From contig VRUF01000044.1 of NCBI GenBank assembly GCA_019456245.1, forward strand, positions 2,685-15,477: a stretch of 12,793 nucleotides of DNA, written 5' to 3'. The translations under genes and the position numbers were made by a program. The notes under the pieces were generated by a model. That model was not told the origin of the DNA and did not search any database. It was given only the letters and a program-made list of their open reading frames with translations. Source of the DNA: Planctomycetota bacterium (lineage in GTDB: Bacteria > Planctomycetota > Phycisphaerae > Sedimentisphaerales > Anaerohalosphaeraceae). Shown here one piece after another: positions 5,985 to 12,793 of this stretch. How positions within the stretch are numbered: the stretch's first letter is position 1; the number at the start of each line of letters is the position of its first letter.

Positions 5985-6266
5985 ATGGAAGGGTACAAAA
6001 AAACATCCACTGTGATGGCCATGATAGCTCTTTTAGCAATGCTGGCTTTGCCGGCCTTCGCTGCCAGACCGAGATATCTACCCCATCCGGCAGGTCATTT
6101 CCCGGCTAGACCCGTTCCGCAAGCCGAACTTGCCGAACCCGAAGTCTCACAGGCTGAGGAATTTGACCCCATAGGATACGCCTTTGGCATTGTTGACGGA
6201 GCATTTGAATTGGCCGATGACATACTTGAATCTATATTTGTATGCGAAAGACCGTCTGGAGGTTAA
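5985..6266 (+). CDS. small secreted protein of unknown function
   Basis: I do not recognise this 93-residue protein. It starts with a clear Sec signal peptide: Lys5-Lys6, a hydrophobic core (about 10-24) and AFA-AR at about residue 26 as cleavage site. The mature ~67 residues begin with a Pro/Arg/His-rich stretch, continue into an acidic Glu-rich segment and end in a likely amphipathic helix (AFGIVDGAFELADDILESIF) with one cysteine and CERPSGG at the tail. It has no PEP-CTERM and no lipobox, so it is probably periplasmic or released. Initiation is well supported by AAGGAG seven bases before the ATG, and a terminator follows at 6328, so it is transcribed alone. Confidence 0.75.
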   Translation: MEGYKKTSTVMAMIALLAMLALPAFAARPRYLPHPAGHFPARPVPQAELAEPEVSQAEEFDPIGYAFGIVDGAFELADDILESIFVCERPSGG

Positions 6267-6327
6267 AACATCGAACTCGCGGAAACTTCAACTATACGGT
6301 AAGGCATACAGGTCGAGCAGAGGGATC

Positions 6328-6367
6328 AAGGGCAGCGAGCATTTTCTCTAAGCCCGTTGCCCTTTTT
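6328..6367 (+). terminator. rho-independent terminator of the 93-residue gene
   Basis: AAGGGCAGCG (6328-6337) pairs with CGTTGCCCTT (6355-6364), ten pairs with one G-T, followed by T to 6367. It lies about 60 nt after the stop codon. On the minus strand the hairpin is not followed by a T run, so it does not obviously serve the convergent lipoprotein gene at 6399. Confidence 0.85.
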
Positions 6368-6398
6368 AGAATGCTGTGTTCAGCTAAGGGTTGGGCTG

Positions 6399-7064
6399 TT
6401 AAATCTCACTGCTCAAAATAGTAATAAATTTCTCCGCAACTACGATAGAAGCATCCATCGTAGCGATAACCTCGTTAGTCTTATTCACTGCTACGGACAT
6501 TTCCTCCTCAAGTGATGTCGCCGTATACGAACTCAGATTATGTTTCAAAAACAGCAGGTAATCGCTCAATGCTATTATCGCAGGTTCGATCTTCCCACCG
6601 GCACTTTTCATCAAATGCACCACTTCCTCGCACTGCTGCCGTGTCTTTTCCAGCTTTAACTCGCTTGCCCTTCGAAGCTTTTCGTTAGAAAAAAGGTCAA
6701 GCTCATCCTCCCAATCCCTGAGAAACTCTTTCGTCGCGTTTTCAACGGTAGCTATTCGCTTAATAAAGCTCGTAGCCTTCTGACCGCACTTATTAAGATC
6801 CGCTTCAAGCTGCCGTTTCACTTTATTTGACTTCTTATCCCGCGATACATCAACCGATGAAAGCGTTTTAATGGTAGCACTAAACTGCTTCTTTGCACTT
6901 ACCTCAGAATTTTTAGCGGATCGTATCTTATCAATAACCTTTGCCCGCTTATCCTGCTTAAAAGCATGAACGCTCGGATAGAAAGACTGTGCGCATCCCA
7001 ATATACCGCAAAGCAAAAACAAAGCCGCCAGAACAGATATTTGAAACTTTCCTCTAGCTCCCAT
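6399..7064 (-). CDS. DUF2959 family lipoprotein
   Basis: The function is unknown. The 221-residue product has a lipoprotein signal peptide with a hydrophobic core and lipobox GILGC (lipidated Cys24), so it should be membrane-anchored outside the cytoplasm. The rest is a charged, almost wholly helical coiled-coil-like protein. I assign DUF2959 from memory of the family: the run LFSNEKLRRASELKLEKTR, the FLKHNL segment and the C-terminal MDASIVVAEKFI match the pattern of proteobacterial members. The start at 7064 is chosen because GGGGG lies five bases before the ATG; an ATG at 7076 and a TTG at 7100 are also in frame but lack a well-spaced binding site. It is divergent from the ThuA gene and convergent with the 93-residue gene. 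Confidence 0.82.
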   Translation of the reverse strand: MGARGKFQISVLAALFLLCGILGCAQSFYPSVHAFKQDKRAKVIDKIRSAKNSEVSAKKQFSATIKTLSSVDVSRDKKSNKVKRQLEADLNKCGQKATSFIKRIATVENATKEFLRDWEDELDLFSNEKLRRASELKLEKTRQQCEEVVHLMKSAGGKIEPAIIALSDYLLFLKHNLSSYTATSLEEEMSVAVNKTNEVIATMDASIVVAEKFITILSSEI

Positions 7065-7219
7065 AATAACCCCCATAAATAAACATGTGAACAACCCCAA
7101 TTGAGCAAAGCCAAATCCACAATGGTCGGCGCTCTGAACATAGCTCTAATCGGAAGCAAAACAACCGAACTTTAACAAATAAGCCAAAGGATAACGCAAA
7201 ATCCAGCCAGAAAAACGAC

Positions 7220-7247
7220 TTGACATTCATCGCTGAGATAATATGAT
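7220..7247 (+). promoter_or_regulatory. sigma70-type promoter of the ThuA lipoprotein gene
   Basis: A perfect TTGACA (7220-7225) and TATGAT (7242-7247) are 16 bp apart. The predicted start near 7254 gives a leader of about 57 nt before the ATG at 7311. The promoter lies in the divergent gap with the DUF2959 gene. Confidence 0.75.
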
Positions 7248-7310
7248 ACTTTACGACGTTTCTTTTAGAGACGCGGATATTAATTGTTAATTCTTACAAA
7301 TGGAGTAATT

Positions 7311-8240
7311 ATGAAAGACTCAGCAGCAAAGACAACGCAAAGGTCATTATTAACGGGCTCAAAAAGCACTATGAGGTGGATGGTTTTGTTTACCTTGATG
7401 GTTTTATTGGCCGGTTGTGCATCTGTTTCGAGCAAAAACCCTCCTGCTCCGATCAAAACCCTCATCGTAGACGGCCAGAATAACCATAAGTGGGCTCAAA
7501 CAACGCCTGTGCTCGAAGAGATGATGGAGGCATCCGGCCGTTTTACCGTTGATGTATCCACCTGTCCGCCAAGAGGTGAAGATATGACTGCCTACAAGCC
7601 TGACTTTGCTGCATATGATCTGGTAGTAGTCAACGACGGTCATAAGGCGGACCCATGGCCCCGCCAAACGAAACTCGCGTTTGAGAAGTTTGTCTCGGAC
7701 GGCGGCGGCGTCGTGATCTACCATGCGGCAGACAACGCATGGCCACACTGGAAAGCTTATAATGAAATGATCGCCATCGGCGGTTGGGACGGTCGAAATG
7801 AAACGAGCGGACCCTATCTCTACATGGATCAGGATGGTAAGGTGATACGCGACACATCCAAGGGTAAGGGAGGGGGCCACGGCAAGAAGGTCCCATTTGA
7901 GATTACAGTTCGTGACACAAAGCACCCCATCACCAAAGGACTGCCCGTAACTTTCATGACCGGCCCGGACGAGATGTATTCCTTTTTAAGAGGACCGGCC
8001 CTTAATGTGACCATTCTCGCCACGGCCTATTCTCCAAAGGAAAACAGTGGCTCAGGCCACCATGAGCCTATGTTAATGGTTATCAACTATGGTAAGGGTC
8101 ATATATTCCACACAGTGCTCGGCCATGCAGTCCCGCACATTCAAAAAGACAGTTTCAAAATCACCTACTTGCGAGGAGCCGAATGGGCCGCGACTCAAAA
8201 GGTTACGATCAAAGTACCCGAAGGATTCCCAGCCAAATAA
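7311..8240 (+). CDS. ThuA-domain lipoprotein
   Basis: ThuA-like domains (PF06283) have a class I glutamine-amidotransferase-like fold and are linked to trehalose or other carbohydrate use; the enzymatic reaction is not established and I do not assign one. The 309-residue product has a lipoprotein signal with lipobox LLAGC (Cys36), then the ThuA domain over roughly residues 45-285. Typical segments are IKTLIVDGQNNHKW, YDLVVVNDGH, FVSDGGGVVIYHAADNAW, a His/Gly-rich GGGHGKK loop, HPITKGLP, the acidic DEMY, and a C-terminal INYGKGHIFHTVLGH. Such His-rich proteins are abundant in planctomycetes. The start at 7311 has GGAG five bases upstream and a promoter at the right distance; the later ATG at 7371 would give a shorter signal but has no binding site. 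No terminator is visible downstream. Confidence 0.9.
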   Translation: MKDSAAKTTQRSLLTGSKSTMRWMVLFTLMVLLAGCASVSSKNPPAPIKTLIVDGQNNHKWAQTTPVLEEMMEASGRFTVDVSTCPPRGEDMTAYKPDFAAYDLVVVNDGHKADPWPRQTKLAFEKFVSDGGGVVIYHAADNAWPHWKAYNEMIAIGGWDGRNETSGPYLYMDQDGKVIRDTSKGKGGGHGKKVPFEITVRDTKHPITKGLPVTFMTGPDEMYSFLRGPALNVTILATAYSPKENSGSGHHEPMLMVINYGKGHIFHTVLGHAVPHIQKDSFKITYLRGAEWAATQKVTIKVPEGFPAK

Positions 8241-8261
8241 AAGTGAGTTAGCAAAAGTTAA

Positions 8262-8462
8262 GTTTTTCATACAAGAAGTGATGTATTTTTTCGCAGAATG
8301 TTTAAACATAAAGGAACTGGGCGAATTATCAGGATCAATACCGTAAGCACAAAAGCCGATGGTATTACTCCTACAACACCTGAGACGAACGCTGCTATCA
8401 AGATACGTGCAAAATTGTCACAAGGTGAGCATTTATTATTAATTCCTAAAACTGGAGGTTAG
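8262..8462 (+). pseudogene. N-terminally truncated coding fragment (C-terminus of a lost protein)
   Basis: A frame open from 8262 to a TAG at 8460-8462, with an internal ATG at 8298 (54 codons from there), encodes sequence with normal-looking composition (for example INTVSTKADGITPTTPETNA and IRAKLSQGEHLLLIPKTGG). There is no ribosome binding site before the ATG, and the frame stops upstream at TAA 8259. It ends four bases before the next gene, with the GGAGG of that gene inside its last codons. This is the arrangement of a toxin C-terminus followed by its immunity gene, and Rhs debris lies nearby, so I read it as the remaining tip of a polymorphic toxin. The family is not recognised, and it could instead be an intact small gene. 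Confidence 0.45.
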
Positions 8463-8466
8463 TATT

Positions 8467-9024
8467 ATGGATACAAAGATATTTGCCACAAGATCGGATT
8501 TAATGGTAGGTTTAGAAAGGATTGAGTCGCAAAAGGATTTGCATTATGCGATAGCGGGGCTTTATACTAAAGATGAAGTAATTGAATTAGAAATATTGGA
8601 TTCCTTATTAAATGTAAAGGGAATAGGATACACCATTTCCAGTCAGTATATTGCTGGGACACAGTTTTTAGTTGTTGAAAGTAAGTATAAAATTAAGACA
8701 GAAAAAATTAAACAAATAAAAGGGGTACACAAAGGCAAGTACCTATATAATGTTGGGCCATTGAAGAACTCCCATTCAATTATTTTTCTACCTAATGGTA
8801 TATATCAGGATAACTACCTAGTCCGTGGAAGCATTGGGACTGTATCTGAATCTAAAAAATCGATAGAACTTTACAATTTTTTTTCCAAAGGAATTATCAA
8901 AGGATTTACCAAAATAAAAGGCTGGTACGTTGGTCCCGAGGCTATGAAATTTGCCGAATCCGGCGTCAGGCTAATTACAATGCATGCTCAACAATCGCCA
9001 GAATATGATTTATCAATAGATTAA
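8467..9024 (+). CDS. putative immunity protein next to Rhs remnants
   Basis: The 185-residue product is cytosolic by appearance, with no signal peptide or membrane segment. It begins MDTKIFATRSDLMVGLERIE and ends in a GWYVGPEAMKFAESGVRLI segment followed by QSPEYDL. The gene is clearly more AT-rich than its neighbours (many TTA, AAA and ATA codons), which suggests horizontal acquisition. GGAGG lies eight bases before the ATG, overlapping the end of the preceding fragment. Position after a truncated C-terminal fragment and within an Rhs patch suggests an immunity protein of a contact-dependent or Rhs toxin system; this is inference from context, as I cannot name the family. No toxin partner is intact here. 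Confidence 0.7.
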   Translation: MDTKIFATRSDLMVGLERIESQKDLHYAIAGLYTKDEVIELEILDSLLNVKGIGYTISSQYIAGTQFLVVESKYKIKTEKIKQIKGVHKGKYLYNVGPLKNSHSIIFLPNGIYQDNYLVRGSIGTVSESKKSIELYNFFSKGIIKGFTKIKGWYVGPEAMKFAESGVRLITMHAQQSPEYDLSID

Positions 9025-9129
9025 GATTTCTTTACCTTGTCCTACTCAAAAACTCATCTGATGCTTAATTTTGAAGTTTGACAGAATTGATCGAGTTGTT
9101 TTTGCTCTTTTGAAAATTGAATAACCTAA

Positions 9130-10053
9130 GGCGGTGCGGAAGTATCTACTTACAACCATGTTGGCTATGACGGCCTTGGCCGCAAGGCATGGGATGCTGA
9201 TCCGGTCTTGACTTCAAGGAACACTATTGACGGTATGACTACGACTGCGTTTAATGCTTTCCTTGATAGTAATACTAAACAGTTCAATTACGATGCGGTT
9301 GGGCGATTGGAACAGGTAGTTCTGCCTGTTGTTGACGACCCGAATGATGATCCGGATGATGGCGAAACGGTTAACCCGGTTTATGATTATTTCTATGATG
9401 ACTATGGCAACCAGATCGGTATCCTTGATTCGCTGGGACGTCTGACCGTCTTTAAATATGATTATATGGGCCGCCAGATTGAAAAGTTTATGCCGTTTGC
9501 CGTTGCCCCTGTTGATCAGTCCGATCTGCTTGATGGTACCGTAAACGTTTATGATGTACTTGCTACCAGCGATCCTAATTCTCAGCAGCAGTTCTACGAC
9601 GATTCCAACGGTGGACGTGTCTTCAAATCCAGAGACTATAAGGGTCAGGTGACGTATTACTATTACTATGGCTTTGATTATGTAACCCAGGATGGCGGCG
9701 GCACCTTCTATGGCAAGCCGGGACAGCTTTGCTATAAAAATTCTTATTTTACCGATCCTCAAACAGACGATATTTCCAAGCCTGATCCTGAAACGGAAAC
9801 TCCCGACAGCCAGACTAGTTACATTTACGATGAATACGGCAGACAGGAAACGGTAGACTTTGACGATGATACCACATACTACTATTACGACTCGCAGGGC
9901 AGAACTAACAAGATCGTTTCGCAGCAGGGTACCGTAAATTACGATTACGACGCGATAACAGGTCGTAAGATCGCGACATGGACAGGAACCAATTCGGCAG
10001 TGCCTGTCACTAAAACAGAATACACCTATGATGAAATGGGCAGGGGAAATTAA
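9130..10053 (+). pseudogene. Rhs/YD-repeat protein fragment
   Basis: The frame is open from 9130 (TAA at 9127) to a TAA at 10051-10053, about 307 codons, with no credible start codon or ribosome binding site. It encodes at least six or seven YD repeats: GYDGLGRKAWD, FNYDAVGRLEQV, YDDYGNQ, FKYDYMGRQIEKF, IYDEYGRQE, YYDSQGRTN, YDYDAITGRK and TYDEMGR. Rhs proteins are large cell-surface or secreted shells that encapsulate a C-terminal toxin; here the N-terminus, the Rhs core and the toxin are all missing. The final repeat is cut straight after MGR by the left tip of the RAYT element (10043 onward). The upstream junction near 9120-9130 is abrupt. It is a non-functional remnant unless expressed as part of a fusion. 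Confidence 0.88.
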
Positions 10054-10068
10054 ATGGGGAAATTAAAT
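10043..10068 (+). repeat. tandem 13-bp repeat at the left tip of the RAYT element
   Basis: GGGGAAATTAAAT occurs twice head to tail (10043-10055, 10056-10068), followed by GGGTCCGGTACT and a T7 run. The AAATTAAATGGG type of sequence is, from my recollection, common just upstream of RAYT transposase genes in many genomes. It marks the left junction of the insertion, where the YD-repeat frame ends. I found no matching inverted copy on the right side. Confidence 0.7.
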
Positions 10069-10123
10069 GGGTCCGGTACTTTTTTTCTTGATATCGCTGT
10101 TTTTGGCGTTATAATCGGCGATT

Positions 10124-10798
10124 ATGCCCAGGCGAAAAAGAATAACTAAAGGGAATATTGTCTATCACGTTCTCAACCGTGCTAACGGTCGGCTGCGTAT
10201 TTTTAAGAAGCCTCGTGATTTTGAGGCTTATGAGGAGATTCTTGCCGAAGGGCTTGATCGCTTCGATATGCGTATGTGCGGCTACTGCATTATGTCCAAT
10301 CACTGGCACCTTGTGTTGTGGCCCAGAGCCGATGGCGACTTGTCGGCATTTATGCGATGGGTAACACAGACGCATTCACAGCGATGGCATGCAGCTCACG
10401 GCACCGTCGGAATTGGCCATCTCTACCAGGGCAGATACAAAAGTTTCCCTGTTCAATCTAATGCTTACTATCTTACGCTGATGCGTTATGTCGAGTCCAA
10501 TCCGCTGCGAGCCGGCCTTGTCGAAAAATCCGGCCAATGGCCCTGGAGCAGTCTGGCAATACGAACAGGCAAATCTGACAAGCCGATCACCTTATGCAAA
10601 AGTCAGGTTGACTTGCCGAAACAATGGCATAGAATGGTGAATAATCTGACGACTGTTGATGAGATCATCGGCGGTAATATTGAAAGATCCATCGAGCGAG
10701 GTAGCCCGCTTGGCAATGATGACTGGACAACAAAGACAGCAGGCCAGTTGGGATTGGAATCAACAATACGGCCAAGAGGAAGACCGAAGAAATATTAA
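10124..10798 (+). mobile_element. REP-associated tyrosine transposase (RAYT, Y1/IS200-like)
   Basis: RAYTs are HUH-type single-strand endonucleases related to IS200/IS605 transposases; they are usually single-copy genes tied to short palindromic REP sequences. The 224-residue product starts MPRRKRITKG, has the family's VYHVLNRANGR segment, the metal-binding HUH motif at 60-62 (SNHWHLVLWP), a LYQGRYKSFPV stretch, and the tyrosine region about 115-122 before ESNPLRAGLV. The catalytic Tyr is one of Y115, Y116 or Y122. The WPWSS motif is also typical. It is full length and could be active. The ribosome binding site is weak. Its left tip interrupts the Rhs fragment, and its end lies 216 nt from the ftsW stop codon of the opposite strand. 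Confidence 0.93.
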
Positions 10799-11014
10799 CG
10801 ATGCAAATAAATCGCCTATCTTGCCGGGAAAAATAAAGGGGGCGGCCAACATCATAATCACAAAATTTAAATTGCCGGAAAACTTCCTTTGTGAAAACAT
10901 TCACAAACACTATGAAAATTCAATAGACAATAGTCATACCAATCCCGATGCAGACGAACGCAGCAGATGGTTGATTGCAGCAGGCTGATCCTGAATTTTA
11001 TCAGGGGCACAGTA
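10799..11014. other. right flank of the RAYT element, no gene
   Basis: Between the transposase and the ftsW stop I find no supported gene. One frame stays open from inside the transposase to 10988 but has no start site of its own. A 5-bp stem-loop (CCTGA 10990-10994 with TCAGG 11001-11005) lies next to the ftsW stop; without a T run it is not a convincing terminator and could be the right end of the element. Confidence 0.4.
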
Positions 11015-12793
11015 CTAGGTTTCTTCCCAGAAGTTCTTATTGCTGCTGGAGTTAACGCTTGAACCGCCCATCCAAATCTCGTCGGGATCTTCTTCTTCAT
11101 CCCAGCTTATAGCGTTAGCGGCACGCAGTGCTTTTGATTCCAGCTCAGCATCAAACAAAAAATCACCGGCTGCTTTTTCAGCAGTATCCGGCAATTGCGA
11201 ACTAGCCGTAACTTCTTTGCGGGGAAGAGGTTGCGGGTTTTTCCTGGTTTGGTTTGCCGGTTTGTCGACGACATTAATTTCGAACAAAGGATTGGTGACG
11301 GCAGGCTTGTTTTCGATTTTGTGATCATCCGATACCATCGCATTGACATTGCCGGCAACCGAAACGGCATCGATTTGAATATCTTCCTTAGCCTCCATAA
11401 CCTCTGCTGTAGTATCGACTTGCGCATTTTCGTCGAAGTTTCCTTCCATTGAAATCGCTTCATCATATGCAAGATCGAGAGCACTGATTTCAACTTCATC
11501 TTCGATAATGTCGGAATTTTTGGCAGGGTCGTCTTCGGCAAAAGGTGCCCAGCGGGTACTGAAAACGCGGTTTTCGGCTGTTTTGTACGCACTGGCGTCT
11601 AATACTGTTTCGGTGTGTGAGACGATGTCCGGTTCGGATGCAGTTGAGCCTATCAGGTGGTGCATTCTTGCGATTGATGCGGACATGTTGTTTTCGTAAA
11701 ACGTTTGTCTGGCTATGTTTAGCAAAATTCCAGCCGCGGCTGCCGAAAGTAAAAGGCTTGTTCCGCCTGCACTTACGAACGGCAGCGGTATGCCTTTGGT
11801 GGGCAGTACTACGGTTACGACGCCGATATTTACAACGGCCTGCAGCGCGATGGTGATGATAATTGCGCTTGCTAACATCCTGCCAAATATAGAGTTACAA
11901 CGCCTGACGAGTATGACCGATGCGATTACCAATATGGCGAACAGGGCGATGACAGCAAACGATCCTGCAAATCCCAGTTCTTCTGAGATTATGGCAAATA
12001 TGAAATCGGTGGTATCTTCGGGCAAATGGCCGTACTTTGAGATGCCGTGGCCTAGTCCCTTACCCCATATACCACCAGTACTTATGGCAATTAATGACTG
12101 CTGTCCGTGGTAGGCGGCAGGGCTTTGCGAATCGGCTATGAAGAACGCGCGGAGACGTTCTATGCGGTATGGTGTACTTGCTATGGCAAAGTACAGGGCT
12201 GGTAGAATGACCGGCAGGGGGGTGAGAAAATGCCACCAGCGGGCGCCTGCGATCAGGAGCATTAAAAAAACGATAAATGCTATAAATGCTGCTGTACCAA
12301 AGTCTTGTGTCACAATGAGAGCGCATACGATGCCGGTTATTGCGCATATTGGGAGGAATCTTTTTTTGTATTGCTTAATCGAATTTCCGAAAAAATCGAG
12401 CAGGGCAGCCAGGAATATTACGACTGCCCATTTCGCTAATTCCGATGGCTGGAAGCTTACCGATGCAGGGCCGAGGGGGATGGATAACCAGCGGCGGACC
12501 GGGCTATTTTCTACGCCGAAGCCGGGGATTAAAACGACTATAAGTAGTGCAATGGTAAGGATTAACAGATATGGAGAGAAGGATTTGAGGTAGCCGTTTC
12601 GGGTGATCGAAAACCGGTTGTAATCGATTCTGGAGACGAGGTACATGATGGCGACGGCGAGGGGGAAAAAGAGGAGCTGCTTTAGGGTTGTGAAATTGTA
12701 AAATTTCTGTAAGTCATAGCTGCTACTGACGTTAGCGCTCGCTGAGAATACGAAGACAGTGCCCAGGGCCATCAGGATGAGGATGGGCATCTC
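11015..12793 (-). CDS. ftsW: FtsW, SEDS-family septal peptidoglycan glycosyltransferase (5' end at window edge)
   Basis: FtsW polymerises lipid II into glycan strands at the division septum with its partner class B PBP, in the cytoplasmic membrane. At least 591 residues are present. The visible ATG is at 12790-12788, so the true start may lie outside; the family normally has 10-20 more residues before the first helix. SEDS hallmarks are present: RRWLSIPLGPASVSFQPSELAK (about 99-120, in two motifs), the catalytic Asp262 in PEDTTDFIFAIISEELG, VNIGVVTVVLP, and PLPFVSAGGTSLL (336-347). About nine or ten hydrophobic segments can be seen. The core ends near residue 366; the remaining ~225 residues form a long, acidic, low-complexity cytoplasmic tail, much longer than usual. 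murG, its common downstream neighbour in dcw clusters, is absent; the RAYT element occupies that side. RodA is a possible alternative, but the motifs fit FtsW better. Confidence 0.92.
   Translation of the reverse strand, partial: EMPILILMALGTVFVFSASANVSSSYDLQKFYNFTTLKQLLFFPLAVAIMYLVSRIDYNRFSITRNGYLKSFSPYLLILTIALLIVVLIPGFGVENSPVRRWLSIPLGPASVSFQPSELAKWAVVIFLAALLDFFGNSIKQYKKRFLPICAITGIVCALIVTQDFGTAAFIAFIVFLMLLIAGARWWHFLTPLPVILPALYFAIASTPYRIERLRAFFIADSQSPAAYHGQQSLIAISTGGIWGKGLGHGISKYGHLPEDTTDFIFAIISEELGFAGSFAVIALFAILVIASVILVRRCNSIFGRMLASAIIITIALQAVVNIGVVTVVLPTKGIPLPFVSAGGTSLLLSAAAAGILLNIARQTFYENNMSASIARMHHLIGSTASEPDIVSHTETVLDASAYKTAENRVFSTRWAPFAEDDPAKNSDIIEDEVEISALDLAYDEAISMEGNFDENAQVDTTAEVMEAKEDIQIDAVSVAGNVNAMVSDDHKIENKPAVTNPLFEINVVDKPANQTRKNPQPLPRKEVTASSQLPDTAEKAAGDFLFDAELESKALRAANAISWDEEEDPDEIWMGGSSVNSSSNKNFWEET

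Noticed and set aside
7404..7925. 173-codon minus-strand frame opposite the ThuA gene.
   Set aside because: Antisense shadow; the plus-strand frame has domain, lipobox, ribosome binding site and promoter.
9214..9762. 182-codon minus-strand frame rich in Ile/Val opposite the YD repeats.
   Set aside because: It is the antisense of Asp/Tyr-rich YD codons, a common artefact.
4300..10052. Shared 10-mer GGGGAAATTA in repeat copy 2 (4300-4309) and the RAYT left tip (10043-10052).
   Set aside because: Similarity stops there and copy 1 differs in this stretch; not enough to link the repeat to the transposase, though kept as an alternative idea.
10656..10988. Plus-strand frame running from within the transposase to 10988.
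   Set aside because: Mostly an overlapping frame of the transposase gene, no ribosome binding site and no recognisable protein in the part beyond 10798.

Overview
The window most likely comes from a planctomycete (Phycisphaerae-like). The main evidence is a PEP-CTERM protein with a planctomycete-style tail, a ThuA-domain lipoprotein, small secreted orphan proteins, a separate plsC-ispH-rpsA housekeeping operon, and moderate GC. No rRNA or tRNA is present, so the placement is inference from gene content.

Layout: (1) 125-3951, minus strand: an operon plsC-ispH-rpsA (phospholipid acyltransferase, last isoprenoid-precursor enzyme, ribosomal protein S1). It has a good sigma70-type promoter upstream of plsC, a 4-nt plsC/ispH overlap, a 146-nt leader before rpsA with a hairpin abutting the ribosome binding site, and a strong terminator after rpsA. 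(2) 3952-4475: no protein gene, but two copies of a ~62-nt element, each able to fold as an H-type pseudoknot and each followed by a terminator-like hairpin. They lead into a 70-codon orphan gene. This is the most interesting part of the window. (3) 4689-6367, plus strand: a PEP-CTERM secreted protein with its own promoter and terminator, then a 93-residue secreted protein with its own terminator. (4) 6399-8240: a DUF2959-type lipoprotein (minus) and a ThuA-domain lipoprotein (plus), divergently transcribed, the latter from a near-consensus promoter. (5) 8262-10798: an accessory patch holding an N-terminally truncated reading frame, an AT-rich immunity-like gene, an Rhs/YD-repeat fragment lacking both ends, and a REP-associated tyrosine transposase (RAYT) whose left tip cuts the Rhs fragment. 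(6) 11015-12793, minus: ftsW with an unusually long C-terminal tail, its 5' end at or beyond the window edge.

The housekeeping genes at both ends are intact and conventional. The middle is a mix of secreted or lipid-anchored envelope proteins, regulatory RNA-like sequence and mobile/toxin-system debris. Positions 1-124 contain no feature I can support with confidence.
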